Source: an uncultured Marinosulfonomonas sp.
GTDB lineage: Bacteria; Pseudomonadota; Alphaproteobacteria; Rhodobacterales; Rhodobacteraceae
Reading direction: 5' to 3'
Assembly: GCA_947311455.1 (NCBI GenBank)
Contig: CAMZKY010000028.1
Location: forward strand, 1 to 52,722
DNA length: 52,722 bases
The position numbers and the translations under genes are program-made. Below the pieces are notes generated by a model that searched no databases, had not been told where the DNA came from, and saw nothing but the letters and a program-made list of their open reading frames with translations. Shown here piece after piece: positions 44,580 through 52,717 of this stretch. Within the stretch, counting starts at the first letter, position 1; every line of letters begins with the position of its first letter.

Positions 44580-45677
44580 ATGAAAGTAGGCGATAAACAT
44601 TACAGATCCATCTGGTTTGATCAGGCCAGCGGCGAAGTGCAGATCATTGATCAACGCTGGTTGCCCCATGAATTTCGGGTGGTTGATCTAAAAACCCGCG
44701 AAGATTTCGAAGTCGCGATCCGCGATATGTGGGTGCGTGGTGCACCCCTGATCGGGGCCACAGCGGCTTACGGGTTTGCGGTGCAAATGGCACTTGATCC
44801 TTGTGATTTGTCGATCGAGGAAACATGGCACATCCTGCATGAAACCCGCCCCACGGCGATCAATCTAAAATGGGCGCTGGATGAAATGCGCGGGCTGCTG
44901 GAACCGTTGCCTATTGATCAACGGGCCGATGCGGCGATGAAACGCGCCCATGAAATTGCCGATGAAGATGTGGAATGTAACCGGATGATCGGGGTTCATG
45001 GCCTTGAAATCATTAAAGAAATCGCTGCCAAGAAAAAACCGGGCGAGGTGATTAACATCCTGACCCATTGTAACGCCGGCTGGCTGGCCACGGTGGATTG
45101 GGGCACGGCCACATCCCCCATGTATCACGCCGATCAGGCCGGCATTCCGATTCATGTGTGGGTCGATGAAACCCGCCCGCGCAATCAGGGCGCGCTTTTG
45201 ACATCGTGGGAAATGAACAGCCACGACATCCCGCATCACCTGATTGTTGATAACGCAGGCGGGCATTTGATGCAGCATGGCCAAGTTGATCTGGTGATTG
45301 TCGGCACCGACCGCACCACGGCGCACGGGGATGTGTGCAACAAAATCGGCACCTATCTAAAAGCGCTGGCCGCCCATGATAACGGGGTGCCGTTTTATGT
45401 GGCGCTACCGTCGCCAACCATCGACTGGACGGTGAAAGACGGGGTCAAGGAAATCCCGATTGAAGAGCGCACCGACACCGAAGTGACCCACGTGCAGGGC
45501 AAACTGGCCGATGGCACCGTAACCGAAGTGCAAATCAGCCCCGATGGCACCCCCGGAGGCAATCCGGCCTTTGACGTGACCCCGCGCCGTTTGATCACCG
45601 GTTTGATTACTGAACGTGGCGTTTGCGAGGCCTCACCACAGGGGCTGGCCAAACTGTTCCCCGAACGGGCCGGCTAA
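44580..45677 (+). CDS. mtnA: S-methyl-5-thioribose-1-phosphate isomerase
   Basis: Isomerises 5-methylthioribose-1-phosphate to 5-methylthioribulose-1-phosphate; it can also act on 5-deoxyribose-1-phosphate. Length 365 residues, eIF2B-like fold. Active-site Cys is in ILTHCNAGWLAT, Asp in GTDRTTAHGDVCNKIGTY, and the N-terminal MWVRGAPLIGATAAYG binds phosphate. The C-terminal NPAFDVTPRRLITGLITERG is typical. It follows mtnK with three intergenic bases. The next step in the normal Met salvage pathway (MtnB dehydratase) is not in the window, so the product may feed the aldolase route encoded opposite. Confidence 0.96.
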   Translation: MKVGDKHYRSIWFDQASGEVQIIDQRWLPHEFRVVDLKTREDFEVAIRDMWVRGAPLIGATAAYGFAVQMALDPCDLSIEETWHILHETRPTAINLKWALDEMRGLLEPLPIDQRADAAMKRAHEIADEDVECNRMIGVHGLEIIKEIAAKKKPGEVINILTHCNAGWLATVDWGTATSPMYHADQAGIPIHVWVDETRPRNQGALLTSWEMNSHDIPHHLIVDNAGGHLMQHGQVDLVIVGTDRTTAHGDVCNKIGTYLKALAAHDNGVPFYVALPSPTIDWTVKDGVKEIPIEERTDTEVTHVQGKLADGTVTEVQISPDGTPGGNPAFDVTPRRLITGLITERGVCEASPQGLAKLFPERAG

Positions 45678-45721
45678 CGCGTTGTAAAACAATACTAATT
45701 TCGGGTTTCTCCCTCGAATAT

Positions 45722-45766
45722 AAAAAGGAATAGTGACTGATTATCAAAAGGTTGCTATTCTTTTTT
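45722..45766 (+). terminator. Candidate terminator after mtnA
   Basis: AAAAAGGAATAG (45722-45733) pairs with CTATTCTTTTTT (45755-45766) except one position, around a 21-base loop. It starts 44 bases past the mtnA stop. Confidence 0.5.
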
Positions 45767-45886
45767 ATGTTTGATTATAGCCTGTTTCACGGGGCAATAT
45801 TTCTAACCGCTGCGATATTGTTGCATGTGCCCTCCGGCGCGATTTTTATTGCGCATGGCGTGGGATTGACAACGAAACGGCCCTAG
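45767..45886 (+). pseudogene. Possible remnant of a LysE/RhtB-type transporter N-terminus
   Basis: A 39-codon frame (MFDYSLFHGAIFLTAAILL, then HVPSGAIFIAHGVG) resembles the first helix and loop of LysE/RhtB exporters, but it stops after 39 residues. There is no ribosome site. It may also be a chance hydrophobic frame. Confidence 0.3.
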
Positions 45887-45890
45887 GTGT

Positions 45891-46559
45891 TTAGGCCTGT
45901 GCCAACTGCCCGATCAATGAATCGAACAGGGCTTGCCCATCTTCGCCACCATGCCCCGTATCTGACGCCCGTTCCGGATGCGGCATCATCCCCAAAACAC
46001 GGCCATTATCGCTAAGAATCCCTGCGATATCAGCAACAGAACCGTTAGGATTATCGGTATAGGTAAAGGCCACGCGCCCATCCCCTTGTAGGCGCGCCAC
46101 AGTGTCGGCATCCGCCGTATAATTGCCGTCGTGATGGGCAATCGGGATCATAATTTCTTGATCCTGATTATACCCCGACGTGAACGCTGTATCGGCATTC
46201 TCCACCTTTAGACCAACGGTTTTACAAATGTATTTCAAATTAGTGTTGCGCAACAGCGCCCCCGGCAACAGGCCGGTTTCCGTTAGAATTTGAAACCCGT
46301 TACATACCCCGAACACATAGCCACCCTTGCCCGCATGATCGACAATCGAGCGGCAAATCGGAGATTGCGCCGCAATCGCGCCACAACGCAGATAATCGCC
46401 AAAGGAAAAGCCACCCGGCACCCCGATCATATCCAGACCATCTGGCAGGCTGGTATCTTTGTGCCAGATTTTTGTTACCTCGGCCCCTGCCCGCTCGAAC
46501 CCGACAATCAGATCACGATCACAGTTTGACCCCGGAAAAACAACAACACCGACCTTCAT
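45891..46559 (-). CDS. purQ: Phosphoribosylformylglycinamidine synthase glutaminase subunit PurQ
   Basis: Class I glutamine amidotransferase (222 residues) supplying ammonia to PurL in the fourth step of purine synthesis. It starts at MKVGVVVFPGSNCDRD; the A of its ATG is the last base of the purS stop (TGATG). The nucleophile Cys is in VFGVCNGFQIL, with His/Glu in the C-terminal MPHPERA. The longer open frame adds 19 residues and is rejected. Convergent with mtnA. Confidence 0.96.
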   Translation of the reverse strand: MKVGVVVFPGSNCDRDLIVGFERAGAEVTKIWHKDTSLPDGLDMIGVPGGFSFGDYLRCGAIAAQSPICRSIVDHAGKGGYVFGVCNGFQILTETGLLPGALLRNTNLKYICKTVGLKVENADTAFTSGYNQDQEIMIPIAHHDGNYTADADTVARLQGDGRVAFTYTDNPNGSVADIAGILSDNGRVLGMMPHPERASDTGHGGEDGQALFDSLIGQLAQA

Positions 46560-46798
46560 CACAAAATCTCGACTGTGTAGGATTCGATCACCGTGTTGGC
46601 CAACAGCTTTTCGCACATTTCGATAACGTTTTTTTCAGCTGCAGCTTTGTCGGTTTCGGCCAGTTCCAGATCAATTACCTTGCCTTGGCGGACATTTTCA
46701 ATCCCGTCAAAGCCCAGATTGCCCAAAGCATGTTGAATTGCCTTGCCCTGAGGATCAAGAACACCGGTTTTTAACATCACATGAACACGGGCTTTCAT
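46559..46798 (-). CDS. purS: Phosphoribosylformylglycinamidine synthase subunit PurS
   Basis: Small structural subunit (79 residues) joining PurL and PurQ in the Gram-positive/alphaproteobacterial-type FGAM synthase. The sequence MKARVHVMLKTGVLDPQGK and KVIDLELAETD are characteristic. It overlaps purQ by one base and follows purC by 12 bases. purL, the synthetase subunit, must lie elsewhere. Confidence 0.95.
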   Translation of the reverse strand: MKARVHVMLKTGVLDPQGKAIQHALGNLGFDGIENVRQGKVIDLELAETDKAAAEKNVIEMCEKLLANTVIESYTVEIL

Positions 46799-46810
46799 TT
46801 GGATCGTCCT

Positions 46811-47572
46811 TTAATTAACAAGGGTTGGTTTTGATGGCATAGGTTTGGATGACGGTAAAATCCCCAATCGGCGCGCCACTTCGGTATAGGCATCGGCCAG
46901 ATCGCCAAGATCACGGCGAAACACATCTTTGTCCAGCTTTTCGCCGGTTTCCACATCCCACAAACGGCAGGAATCAGGGCTGATTTCATCCGCCAACATC
47001 AAACGTTGATAATCGCCATCCCAATGACGGCCAAATTCGATTTTGAAATCCACCAGTTTAATGCCAACGCCCATCATCACACCGGATAGGAAATCGTTCA
47101 CCCGCAGCGCCAGCGCGATAATGTCGTCCAGCTCCTGTTGGGTGGCCCAATTAAAGGCGATGATATATTCTTCGGGCACCAAAGGATCCCCGAGCGCGTC
47201 ATCCTTATAGCTGAATTCAACAATAGGACGGGGCAATAGAGTGCCTTCTTCGATGCCGATTCTTTTGGAAATTGATCCGGCCGCAATGTTGCGCACGATC
47301 ACTTCGAGCGGAATAATTTCAACCTTGCGGATCAACTGTTCGCGCATGTTCAGGCGTTTGATAAAATGGGTCGGGATGCCGATTTGCCCAAGGCCTTGCA
47401 TGAAAAACTCGCTTAACCGATTGTTCAGAGCGCCTTTTCCGTCGATCACTGCCTTTTTCTCGGCGTTAAACGCGGTTGCATCATCTTTAAAATACTGAAT
47501 CAAAGTGCCAGGTTCCGGCCCTTCATACAGGATTTTAGCCTTACCTTCGTATAATTTTTTGCCACGCGCCAT
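46811..47572 (-). CDS. purC: SAICAR synthetase PurC
   Basis: Phosphoribosylaminoimidazole-succinocarboxamide synthase, joining CAIR and aspartate. It starts at MARGKKLYEGKAK (253 residues, normal); the extension upstream of it is not PurC-like. Motifs include IQYFKDDATAFN, LIRKVEIIPLEVIVRNIAAGSI, LVDFKIEFG and LADEISPDSCRLWD. First gene of the purCSQ transcript. Divergent from the zeta gene. Confidence 0.97.
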   Translation of the reverse strand: MARGKKLYEGKAKILYEGPEPGTLIQYFKDDATAFNAEKKAVIDGKGALNNRLSEFFMQGLGQIGIPTHFIKRLNMREQLIRKVEIIPLEVIVRNIAAGSISKRIGIEEGTLLPRPIVEFSYKDDALGDPLVPEEYIIAFNWATQQELDDIIALALRVNDFLSGVMMGVGIKLVDFKIEFGRHWDGDYQRLMLADEISPDSCRLWDVETGEKLDKDVFRRDLGDLADAYTEVARRLGILPSSKPMPSKPTLVN

Positions 47573-47740
47573 TTGGGCCCCCGCTTGCAATGCCGCTGGG
47601 TCAATCGCGGCGATTATGCGCCCTATACGCGATGCAATAGAATGTCGCAAGACAGCAGTTTCATTACGATGGCCCTTGAAACATTATAAATTGAAGGGCA
47701 TATCAATATTAACCAACACCCAGTCACCTGCGAGGACAAA

Positions 47741-48055
47741 ATGAATACATTTAAAGACCGCGAAACCGCCTTTGAAGCCAAGTTCGCCCATGATGCTGAA
47801 ATGCAATTCAAAGCCCATGCGCGCAGCCACAAATTACTGGGGCTTTGGGCCGCTGAAATTCTGGGAAAATCCGGTGATGATGCCGCAGATTACGCAAAAT
47901 CGGTGATTATTTCAGATATGGAAGAAGCAGGCCAGGAAGATGTATTTCGCAAAGTTTCCGCAGATCTTGGCGATAAGGTTGATGAAAAAACATTGCGCAC
48001 CAAAATGGCCGAATGCCTTGCCCAAGCCAAAGAACAGCTTCTGAAAGACGCCTGA
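47741..48055 (+). CDS. F1FO-ATPase inhibitor subunit zeta (DUF1476)
   Basis: A 104-residue protein matching the DUF1476 family, shown in Paracoccus denitrificans to be the zeta inhibitor of F1-ATPase. The N-terminal TFKDRETAFEAKFAHDAEMQFKA carries the inhibitory helix, followed by RSHKLLGLWAAEILG, SDMEEAGQEDVFRKV and a C-terminal helix. Alone in its unit, with a strong terminator. It would block ATP hydrolysis when the proton gradient collapses. Confidence 0.93.
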   Translation: MNTFKDRETAFEAKFAHDAEMQFKAHARSHKLLGLWAAEILGKSGDDAADYAKSVIISDMEEAGQEDVFRKVSADLGDKVDEKTLRTKMAECLAQAKEQLLKDA

Positions 48056-48093
48056 TTTATCTGTCGTTTAAAAGATGTTTCTAACTTAAATCA

Positions 48094-48124
48094 AGATGCA
48101 CATGTTTTGTGCATCTTTTTTTGT
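48094..48124 (+). terminator. Rho-independent terminator of the zeta gene
   Basis: AGATGCACA (48094-48102) pairs with TGTGCATCT (48109-48117) and is followed by a run of T. About 40 bases after the zeta stop. Confidence 0.9.
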
Positions 48125-48201
48125 GCAAACACTGATGCAGTTAAGAGAGACGCAATCCCTGGCTGATACACCCTGATTTCCAAAGTGTTTAGGGGGGTCA
48201 C

Positions 48202-50106
48202 ATGGCAGCAATCAGTTTTCGGTCTGTTTCATCAATTTATTCCAGCCTTGGATGGCGTAAATCTTTGCTGCAATTTTTGCCGGTATTGGCGACGTTTTTC
48301 ATTGTTGCTGCATTCATTAACCATATTGATGAGATCGAGTTAAACAATTTCGGCACGATTTTTGGCCAAACATCCGCCCTGCAATGGATTGGCGCAATCA
48401 TCTTTACGGGGGTTAGTTTTTATGCCGTTGGGCAATATGACGGGGTGATTCACCGCAGTTTGAACACCGGTGTTGATCCTGAAACCGCATGGAAAAGCGG
48501 CATAACCGCGATTGCGCTGTCTCAATTTGTTGGTCTTAGCCTGATTTCCGGCGGTTTAGTCCGCATGAAGCTTATTCCGGGCTTAACGCTTGTGTCTGCA
48601 TTGCGCCTTACAACGGTGGTTGCGGTATCGTTTATGTCAGGTTGGGCGGTTTTATGTTCTGTTGCCTTTTTAAGTGTGCCAAATGCGCTGCCCATATCCT
48701 GGGTTTTGGCCGTATTGCCGATGATCGGGTTGGTCGGAGTATGCGCGGCCTCTTTATGGCAACCTAATTTTTCGCTCTTCGGGAAACAGATCAATTGGCC
48801 GCCGTTGCGATTGATCTGGAAAATCCTGGTCTTATGTGCCGCCGATACACTGGCAGCAGGCCTTGCATTTTATATGTTGCTCCCTGTTGATTTGGAAATT
48901 GGATTTCCGGCCCTTTATCTGGCCTATTTGCTATCCCTCGGGGGGGCGATCATAATGGGCATCCCCGGCGGTATTGGCGTTTTTGAGCTTACGATTTTCG
49001 CCGTATTCCCCGATCAATCCGGTGTTGATTTATTGGCGGCGTTGCTGGCCTTTCGGCTGATCTATTATGTGTTACCGGCGTTTATCGGGCTTGGTTATGT
49101 ACTACGGGCCAAACCCGGGCTTAGGAAAATTTCCACGCCGTCTGTTTCCCCCATTTTAAACGCGCCATTGCTAGATCCGGTTCAACAACATCTGGCTCAA
49201 TCGGCGCCGATTGCTGAGTTCAATCTCGTGCGTCAAGGCGGGAAAATATTGATCGAAGATCCAAACCTGCACATCGCGATTATGGCAAAACATGCCGGTC
49301 AAACCCTGATTGCACTGCGTGATCCAGCCGGCGATGACCGCGCCAAATTTACAGCTGAACCTTTTGTTTTATATAGTTTTTCAAAGAACCTTAACCTTAG
49401 TTTTTACAAATGTTCCGCCAAAACAGCCGTCCGATTGCGCGCTTCGGGGCATAAAATACTTCCGATCACCCAAGACGCATGGATCTGCCCCGCAGCCTTT
49501 ACCACAAACACCAGCACACGCCGCCAGCTAAGGCGAAAATTGCGCAAAGCAAAATCCGCCGGATTGGTAATTTTTGCCGCATCTGGATCTTTGCCTTTGG
49601 TGCAAATGCGCCGTGTATCGCAGGAATGGGTGCAGCGAAACGGCGATGAACGCGGATTTTCCATGGGCAGGTTTTGCCCGAACTACGTTCTGACCCAACG
49701 TGTCTATTTGGGATTTGCCGATGGGCGGCTGGTTGGTTTTATCACACTTAATACCTGCGCAAATGAATGGGCGCTTGATCTGATGAGAAGCGGCTATGAT
49801 GCGCCCGACGGTATCATGCATGCCTTGGTTACTGCGGCGATCAAAGATGCAAAACATCACCGCATTGAGCGATTTTCGCTTGCATCTGCGCCTTTTGAAG
49901 CGGGCCGCCTGCCCCGCGCGCTGGATCGGTTTCCCTTGAAACAGATTTACACCTTCGCGCACCAATCAAAAGCAAGTGGCGGGCTTCGCCAGTTTAAATC
50001 CACCTTTGCACCAAACTGGCAAACCCAATACCTAACGGCATCCAGCTATTGGGCCATGGGATTGGCTGCATTTGACATCTACCGCGAAATTCACCGCAAA
50101 CCTTGA
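48202..50106 (+). CDS. MprF-like phosphatidylglycerol lysyltransferase-type protein
   Basis: A 634-residue two-part protein. About residues 20-320 contain seven or so transmembrane helices (LPG synthase/flippase-type TM domain) with GIPGGIGVFELTIFAVFP, the hallmark of this domain. About residues 340-634 form the DUF2156/GNAT-like aminoacyl transferase domain, with WICPAAFTTNTSTRRQLRRKLRKAKSAG split over a basic stretch and ending in YRFKS-like LRQFKSTFAPNW. MprF adds Lys or Ala from aminoacyl-tRNA to phosphatidylglycerol. It is shorter than the well-known 840-residue MprF because half of the flippase helices are absent. AGGGGGG precedes the ATG. Confidence 0.82.
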   Translation: MAAISFRSVSSIYSSLGWRKSLLQFLPVLATFFIVAAFINHIDEIELNNFGTIFGQTSALQWIGAIIFTGVSFYAVGQYDGVIHRSLNTGVDPETAWKSGITAIALSQFVGLSLISGGLVRMKLIPGLTLVSALRLTTVVAVSFMSGWAVLCSVAFLSVPNALPISWVLAVLPMIGLVGVCAASLWQPNFSLFGKQINWPPLRLIWKILVLCAADTLAAGLAFYMLLPVDLEIGFPALYLAYLLSLGGAIIMGIPGGIGVFELTIFAVFPDQSGVDLLAALLAFRLIYYVLPAFIGLGYVLRAKPGLRKISTPSVSPILNAPLLDPVQQHLAQSAPIAEFNLVRQGGKILIEDPNLHIAIMAKHAGQTLIALRDPAGDDRAKFTAEPFVLYSFSKNLNLSFYKCSAKTAVRLRASGHKILPITQDAWICPAAFTTNTSTRRQLRRKLRKAKSAGLVIFAASGSLPLVQMRRVSQEWVQRNGDERGFSMGRFCPNYVLTQRVYLGFADGRLVGFITLNTCANEWALDLMRSGYDAPDGIMHALVTAAIKDAKHHRIERFSLASAPFEAGRLPRALDRFPLKQIYTFAHQSKASGGLRQFKSTFAPNWQTQYLTASSYWAMGLAAFDIYREIHRKP

Positions 50107-50185
50107 ATTAGCCGCAGAAATTCGCCTCTCCAAACCTCTTTCATTATCATTATGACGATTTTGGGTTTGCACCCCCTCCCATCCC

Positions 50186-50222
50186 GTGGCATGCCACAGA
50201 TCAACAGGGCCGCCCATGGCCC
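50186..50222 (+). promoter_or_regulatory. Two hairpins in the leader of the homocysteine methyltransferase gene
   Basis: GTGGC-AT-GCCAC (50186-50197) and GGGCC-GCCCAT-GGCCC (50207-50222) lie 27-63 bases before the ATG at 50249. It fits no cobalamin or SAM riboswitch consensus I can recall. Confidence 0.35.
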
Positions 50223-50248
50223 ATTTTGTGTTGCAGAAAGAAAAGATT

Positions 50249-51262
50249 ATGACAAACGCACTTTCAAAAATGCTTGCTGAACGGGATTGGATCCTGGCCG
50301 ATGGGGCCACGGGAACCAATCTATTTAACATGGGGCTTAGCTCCGGTGATGCGCCCGAGATGTGGAATGTTGAAAAACCGGAAAATATCCTCAAGCTGTA
50401 TCAAAGTGCTGTCGATGCCGGAAGTGATCTGTTCTTAACCAATAGTTTTGGCGGAAACGCCGCACGTTTGAAATTACACGGCGCTGAAAAACGCGCCCGC
50501 GAACTATCCCGCGTTGCCGCTGAATTGGGCCGCGAAGTGGCTGATGCCGCGCCGCGCGATATTGTTGTGGCCGGATCCGTCGGGCCGACAGGCGAAATCA
50601 TGGCGCCCATGGGCAATCTAACCCATGAATTAGCCGTTGAAATTTTCCACGAACAAGCCGAAGGCCTGAAAGAAGGCGGCGCGGATGTTTTGTGGGTGGA
50701 AACCATTTCCGCCCCCGAAGAATACATCGCCGCAGCCGAGGCCTTTGCGCTGGCCGATATGCCATGGTGCGGCACCATGAGCTTTGACACCGCAGGGCGC
50801 ACCATGATGGGTATTACCTCGGCGCAAATGGTTGATATGGTTGAGAAAATAAAAAACCCTCCAATTGGGTTCGGGGCAAATTGCGGGGTTGGCGCGTCTG
50901 ATCTGCTGCGCACAATTCTAGGCTTTGTTGCCCAAGGCACCGAGCGCCCGATCATTGCCAAAGGCAACGCCGGTATTCCGAAATATGTGCATGGGCATAT
51001 TCACTATGATGGCACACCGGAATTGATGGGTGAATATGCCTGTCTGGCACGCGATTGTGGTGCAACGATCATTGGTGGATGTTGTGGCACGATGCCCGAA
51101 CATCTGGTGGCCATGCGCGCCGCATTGGAAACCCACGAAAAAGGTGATCGTCCTTCCCTTGAAAAAATCGCCGAAACGCTGGGTGGTTTTTCGTCGGCTT
51201 CTGATGGCACAGATGGAAACGCCCCCGCACAGCGCAAAACCCGCCGTCGGACGCGCGGATAA
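50249..51262 (+). CDS. Homocysteine/betaine S-methyltransferase-domain protein
   Basis: A 337-residue Hcy-binding (BHMT/MmuM-like) TIM barrel with the three zinc Cys: GFGANCGVG and GGCCGTMPEH. Start at MTNALSKMLAERDW follows AGAAAGAAAAG; the longer frame is not typical. The N-terminal DGATGTNLFNMGL fits the MetH homocysteine domain. A corrinoid-binding protein and DUF1638 follow, and no pterin-binding domain is fused, so it may be the homocysteine half of a split methionine synthase, or a betaine- or amine-linked methyltransferase. Downstream gene at 118 bases. The tail (QRKTRRRTRG) is basic. Confidence 0.9.
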   Translation: MTNALSKMLAERDWILADGATGTNLFNMGLSSGDAPEMWNVEKPENILKLYQSAVDAGSDLFLTNSFGGNAARLKLHGAEKRARELSRVAAELGREVADAAPRDIVVAGSVGPTGEIMAPMGNLTHELAVEIFHEQAEGLKEGGADVLWVETISAPEEYIAAAEAFALADMPWCGTMSFDTAGRTMMGITSAQMVDMVEKIKNPPIGFGANCGVGASDLLRTILGFVAQGTERPIIAKGNAGIPKYVHGHIHYDGTPELMGEYACLARDCGATIIGGCCGTMPEHLVAMRAALETHEKGDRPSLEKIAETLGGFSSASDGTDGNAPAQRKTRRRTRG

Positions 51263-51274
51263 AGAAACCGGGTC

Positions 51275-51301
51275 GGTTGCAACATATTCTGTGTCGCAAC
51301 C
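51275..51301 (+). other. Intra-operon hairpin
   Basis: GGTTGC (51275-51280) and GCAACC (51296-51301) form a 6-bp stem around 15 bases in the 118-bp gap between methyltransferase and corrinoid genes. No T-tract. Confidence 0.35.
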
Positions 51302-51380
51302 AGCCATTTTGACGCAGTTAAATGCGCCATTATACACAATAACAGCCACGCCAATTCGGGCGTAAATCAGGAGCCTTGAT

Positions 51381-52082
51381 ATGTCAGACGAAGATGAAAT
51401 CATTCTGGATGAACTGAACGACGAAGAATTGACGCTTCAGATGCATGACGATCTTTATGACGGCATGAAAGATGAAATCGAAGAAGGTGTGCATATCCTG
51501 CTGAAACGCGGCTGGGAACCCTACCGCGTTCTGACAGAAGCCCTTGTGGCCGGGATGACCATCGTTGGCCATGATTTCCGCGATGGTATCTTGTTTGTTC
51601 CCGAAGTTTTACTTGCGGCAAATGCGATGAAAGGCGGTATGTTCATCTTGAAGCCGCTGCTGGTTGCATCGGGTGCGCCGCGTATGGGCAAAATGGTGAT
51701 TGGCACCGTCAAGGGCGACATCCACGACATTGGCAAAAATCTGGTTGGTATGATGATGGAAGGTGCGGGTTTCGAAGTTGTTGATCTTGGCATCAATAAT
51801 TCTGTTGACGAATATCTGGATGCACTGAAAAAAGAAGACGCCGATATTCTGGGCATGTCGGCCCTGTTAACCACCACAATGCCTTATATGAAGGTTGTGA
51901 TCGACACGATGGCCGAAAAAGGCATCCGTGATGATTTTATCATTCTGGTCGGCGGCGCGCCATTGAACGAAGAATTTGGCAAAGCCATCGGGGCCGATGC
52001 TTATTGCCGTGACGCGGCTGTGGCTGTTGAAACCGCCAAGGATTTCATGTTGCGCAAGCATAATCAGCTTGCTGCCGGGTAA
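51381..52082 (+). CDS. Corrinoid (B12-binding) methyl-carrier protein
   Basis: A 233-residue MetH/MtaC-type protein: an N-terminal helical cap (residues about 15-100, LKRGWEPYRVLTEALVAGM and VPEVLLAANAMKGG), then the B12-binding Rossmann domain with GDIHDIGKNLVG (DxHxxG, cobalt-ligating His), followed by SALLTTTMPYMK and LVGGAPLNEEFGKAIGADAY. It carries a methyl group between a donor enzyme and an acceptor such as the upstream homocysteine methyltransferase. The start is preceded by AGGAG. Its TAA overlaps the next start (TAATG). Confidence 0.95.
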   Translation: MSDEDEIILDELNDEELTLQMHDDLYDGMKDEIEEGVHILLKRGWEPYRVLTEALVAGMTIVGHDFRDGILFVPEVLLAANAMKGGMFILKPLLVASGAPRMGKMVIGTVKGDIHDIGKNLVGMMMEGAGFEVVDLGINNSVDEYLDALKKEDADILGMSALLTTTMPYMKVVIDTMAEKGIRDDFIILVGGAPLNEEFGKAIGADAYCRDAAVAVETAKDFMLRKHNQLAAG

Positions 52083-52717
52083 TGCCCCTTAATAACAAAG
52101 ATCTAACAGAAAATGGGCTCGCCCCCACTGGAAACAGCGGGCGGGTTCTTTTATTGGCGTGTGGGGCTTTGGCCCATGAAATATTGACGTTGATCAAAAT
52201 AAATGGCTGGTCACATATGGATCTAACCTGCCTGCCCGCCAATTATCACCTTTACCCCGATAAAATCCCCCCCGCAATCGAGGCGGCCGTGATCAAACAT
52301 CGTGCTGATTACGATGATATTTTTGTCGTATATGCAGATTGCGGCACTGGCGGCAAATTGTTGGATATGTGCAAGAAACTAGGGGTAAACATGGTAAAAG
52401 GCCCCCATTGTTATTCGTTTTTTGAAGGAAATGAAAAGTTTGCCAAGATCGCCGAAGACGAATGTACCGCGTTTTATCTAACCGATTTTCTGGTGCGCCA
52501 GTTTGATGCCTTTGTCTGGAAGCCGATGGGATTGGATCGCCATCCCGAACTCCTGGATATGTATTTTGGCAATTACACCAAACTGGTTTATCAAGCCCAA
52601 ACAAATGACGCCAAACTTAGTGAAAAAGCCGAACAATGCGCAGCGCGCCTTGGATTGGCTTATGAGCGCCGTTTTACAGGATATGGTGATCTTGAAGCCG
52701 TCCTGGCCCCCCTTTAA
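52082..52717 (+). CDS. DUF1638 protein linked to corrinoid methyl transfer
   Basis: A 211-residue protein of the DUF1638 family, known mostly from genomic proximity to corrinoid and methylamine methyltransferase genes. Conserved-looking Cys occur in LLACGALAHEI, LTCLPANYHLYP, YADCGTGGKL and KGPHCYSFFEG. The Cys pattern invites a metal- or corrinoid-related role, such as loading or reactivation, but that is inference. It overlaps the corrinoid gene by one base (TAATG). Stop is at 52717, five bases before the window end. Confidence 0.85.
   Translation: MPLNNKDLTENGLAPTGNSGRVLLLACGALAHEILTLIKINGWSHMDLTCLPANYHLYPDKIPPAIEAAVIKHRADYDDIFVVYADCGTGGKLLDMCKKLGVNMVKGPHCYSFFEGNEKFAKIAEDECTAFYLTDFLVRQFDAFVWKPMGLDRHPELLDMYFGNYTKLVYQAQTNDAKLSEKAEQCAARLGLAYERRFTGYGDLEAVLAPL

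Noticed and set aside
50186..50222. Cobalamin or SAM riboswitch before the homocysteine methyltransferase
   Set aside because: Two hairpins are present, but I could not find a B12 box or the conserved core of a SAM riboswitch class.
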